Below are positions 6,096 to 7,639 of a DNA stretch of 7,639 nucleotides, piece by piece (position 1 is the stretch's first letter; each line of letters starts with the position of its first letter). The DNA is from Parachlamydiales bacterium (GTDB taxonomy: Bacteria; Chlamydiota; Chlamydiia; Chlamydiales; Simkaniaceae): the NCBI GenBank assembly GCA_030641465.1, contig DAOWHK010000224.1, positions 1 to 7,639 on the forward strand, given 5' to 3'. The notes under the pieces are model-generated. The model worked only from the letters and a program-made list of their open reading frames with translations. It was not told where the DNA came from and did not search any database. Both the position numbers and the translations under genes were made by a program.

Positions 6096-6657
6096 GTGCT
6101 TCAAAAATTTCCTCTTTAAGAGTGACTCCATGTACGCCGATTTTATAGCACTGCTCAATTTGCTCTAGAGTTTTTATTGATGCTGCTAGAATTTTTGTTT
6201 TATATTGATATTTTTCGATGATGTCGACCATTTCCTTTACAGCAGTTGTAGCATTTTCTATTTGTGAGAAATAGGGGGCGAGATAGCTTGCTCCAGCTCT
6301 TGCTGCGAGTAGCGCTTGGAAGGGCGTGAAAATGACTGTTGCCATAACGGGAATGCCCAGATGATTTAGATGAGCAATTGTGATAAGACCTTCTTTTGTC
6401 ACCGGCACTTTAATAATAATTTGGTCGGAAAGGTCGCAAAAAGTTTTAGCCTCATCAATCATTTTTTCATGAGTCTCTTCTGTGACTTGCATAGTGATGG
6501 GACCATTTTGCAGCTCAACAATTGTTTCGATCGTTTTTTCTGGGGAATCTTTTGAGGCTTTAAGAATGCTTGGGTTTGTTGTAACACCTGTTAGAAGTCC
6601 CATATTTTTTGCTCGCTTTATGAGATCGTAGTTTGTTGTGTCTAGCCAGATTTCCAT
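6040..6657 (-). CDS. fsa: Fructose-6-phosphate aldolase / TalC-type transaldolase
   Basis: This 205-residue protein belongs to the small transaldolase family (about 215-220 residues), class I aldolases that form a Schiff base. Visible active-site residues are D6 (WLDTTNY), N28 (TTNPS), Q57 (TMQV), the Schiff-base lysine K83 (IIKVPVTKEG), T107 and Y129 (YLAPYF). With a constant offset of two these match D6/N28 region, Q59, K85, T109 and Y131 of E. coli FsaA. Glutamine at position 57, where true transaldolases carry glutamate, favours fructose-6-phosphate aldolase activity (cleavage to dihydroxyacetone and glyceraldehyde-3-phosphate) over dihydroxyacetone transfer, but this is inferred. The C-terminus (HPQTIEKVQRFSKD) is a little short and is encoded within the overlap with the F-box/LRR gene. 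The ATG shares its A with the TAA stop of the upstream ndh gene, so the two are almost certainly co-transcribed. Confidence 0.9.
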   Translation of the reverse strand: MEIWLDTTNYDLIKRAKNMGLLTGVTTNPSILKASKDSPEKTIETIVELQNGPITMQVTEETHEKMIDEAKTFCDLSDQIIIKVPVTKEGLITIAHLNHLGIPVMATVIFTPFQALLAARAGASYLAPYFSQIENATTAVKEMVDIIEKYQYKTKILAASIKTLEQIEQCYKIGVHGVTLKEEIFEALTENHPQTIEKVQRFSKD

Positions 6658-7639
6658 TATTTTTTGCTTTCGCCTCGCTCTTTTGTAGTTTTTTCAAAGG
6701 ACTCTCGAAGTTCACAAAAGTTTGCAATGAGAAGTCCAAAATCTTGCTTTCGAAGAGCAATGACGTCAACAGCTGTTTTGCACCGCACAGTTGCGTTGCG
6801 ACTTTTTTGATTCAGTAGCGCCATTTCTCCAAAAAATTCTCCTTTTCCAAGAGTGCAAACAAGGTTTTGTTTCCCCTCTGTTTTTTTGAGAATTTCTACC
6901 GTTCCTTCGATGATGATATAGAGATAATCTCCAAAGTCTCCTTCATGAAAAATATTTTCTCCTGTTTCAAAATGCAGCTGAGCAATGCCCTGTGTTGGAG
7001 AAATTTTAAGTTGTACGGGCTCGATGGGTATTAATGTGTCGAGAAGCCAGGAAAGTCCAACTTTTACTTTTCTTCCAAATCCTGGAAGTTTCATCCAGTA
7101 GATAAGCCTCCAAAGGAGCCATGCAAACCATCCAGAAAATTTAAGGCATCCAAAAAGCTGGGCTACAGCTGACTTGTGACCGAGCGCACCGAGCATCCCG
7201 AGTGCTTCAAATTTAAATATTTTCGTTTTTTTCCCGTCGATGCTTGCAACAATGTTGCGTGCGAGGACTTTGGCTTCACGAATTGCAAATTGAGCGGTAG
7301 GCGGGCAAAAACCCTCGCTTTTTGCATGAGGGATAAGAGCGCAGTCTCCAAGAGCCCAGAGTTTTTTTTGTCCCTCGACAAGAAGATCAAGTCCGACTTT
7401 AATCTTTCCTTTCACATTTGGGAGAGGTAGCGTTTGGATAAGAGGGTTTGGCGAGGAGGGTACGGTGGAGATGATTGTTTTACTAAGAATTCTCTCACCA
7501 CTTTCAAGGATTGCTTCTTCAGGTGTTGCTGTGATAAGCCTCTCTTCAAAACGGATTTCCACGCCCCGTTTTTGCAAAATTTTTGCAGCATATACTCCAA
7601 GAGAAGGACTAAGCTCTCGATCCATAAGTCGGTTTTTGC
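6657..7639 (-). CDS. ndh: Type II NADH dehydrogenase with C-terminal cyclic-nucleotide-binding domain (N-terminus outside window)
   Basis: The frame is open to the window edge; 326 residues are visible and the FAD-binding N-terminus is missing. NDH-2 enzymes are single-subunit, non-pumping, FAD-containing NADH:quinone oxidoreductases on the inner face of the membrane. Counting from the internal methionine at 7625: residues 1-60 resemble the NADH domain (SLGVYAAKILQKRGVEIRF…ISTVP), and LWALGDCALIP at 89-99 followed by PPTAQFAIREAKVLARNI is the second FAD-contact motif of the family. Residues 154-205 are hydrophobic and aromatic (FSGWFAWLLWRLIYWMKLP) and probably form the membrane-associating part. 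Residues about 208-315 form a cyclic-nucleotide-binding fold, with GEFFGEMALL…RNATV (262-280) as the phosphate-binding cassette including its arginine, R276. This domain is absent from ordinary NDH-2, and suggests control by cAMP or another ligand. Confidence 0.9.
   Translation of the reverse strand, partial: KNRLMDRELSPSLGVYAAKILQKRGVEIRFEERLITATPEEAILESGERILSKTIISTVPSSPNPLIQTLPLPNVKGKIKVGLDLLVEGQKKLWALGDCALIPHAKSEGFCPPTAQFAIREAKVLARNIVASIDGKKTKIFKFEALGMLGALGHKSAVAQLFGCLKFSGWFAWLLWRLIYWMKLPGFGRKVKVGLSWLLDTLIPIEPVQLKISPTQGIAQLHFETGENIFHEGDFGDYLYIIIEGTVEILKKTEGKQNLVCTLGKGEFFGEMALLNQKSRNATVRCKTAVDVIALRKQDFGLLIANFCELRESFEKTTKERGESKK

Noticed and set aside
7163..7390. Overlapping ORFs on both strands within the ndh gene
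   Set aside because: They are shadows of the NDH-2 coding frame, which carries clear family motifs.

Overview
The window most likely comes from an environmental chlamydia (order Parachlamydiales or a relative living in amoebae or other protists). This rests mainly on one gene: an F-box plus leucine-rich-repeat protein of the eukaryote-like type that is expanded in those genomes. The AT-leaning codon use, compact gene spacing and host-interaction flavour of the accessory genes agree. No rRNA, tRNA, CRISPR array, insertion sequence or phage gene was seen, and no stretch of more than about 80 bases lies outside a gene.

Layout. (1) 3-653 (+): 3' part of an unrecognised gene whose start lies outside the window. 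(2) 686-2131 (-): a 481-residue protein of unknown function with a tentative resemblance to GT-B glycosyltransferases; its 3' end runs through a strong terminator-like hairpin and a 19-bp direct repeat. (3) 2191-4956 (+): a tight three-gene operon of wrbA, a fused ThpR (2H phosphoesterase / 2'-5' RNA ligase)-archease gene, and rtcB, each overlapping the next by 4 or 8 bases. (4) 5037-6095 (+): the F-box/LRR protein, a probable secreted effector. (5) 6040-7639 (-): a type II NADH dehydrogenase with a C-terminal cyclic-nucleotide-binding domain (N-terminus beyond the window), followed with a one-base stop/start overlap by a fructose-6-phosphate aldolase-type transaldolase. The aldolase 3' end overlaps the F-box gene 3' end by 56 bases.

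The most interesting unit is the RNA-ligation operon. RtcB joins 2',3'-cyclic-phosphate or 3'-phosphate RNA ends to 5'-OH ends, archease is its known activator, and ThpR-family enzymes act on the same 2',3'-cyclic-phosphate ends. Here archease is a shortened domain fused to the C-terminus of ThpR, translationally linked to RtcB downstream and to a flavodoxin-like NAD(P)H:quinone oxidoreductase upstream. This suggests a self-contained RNA repair module, possibly with redox protection. The ndh-aldolase pair on the other strand points to redox and carbon metabolism that may be tuned by a small ligand through the cyclic-nucleotide-binding domain.
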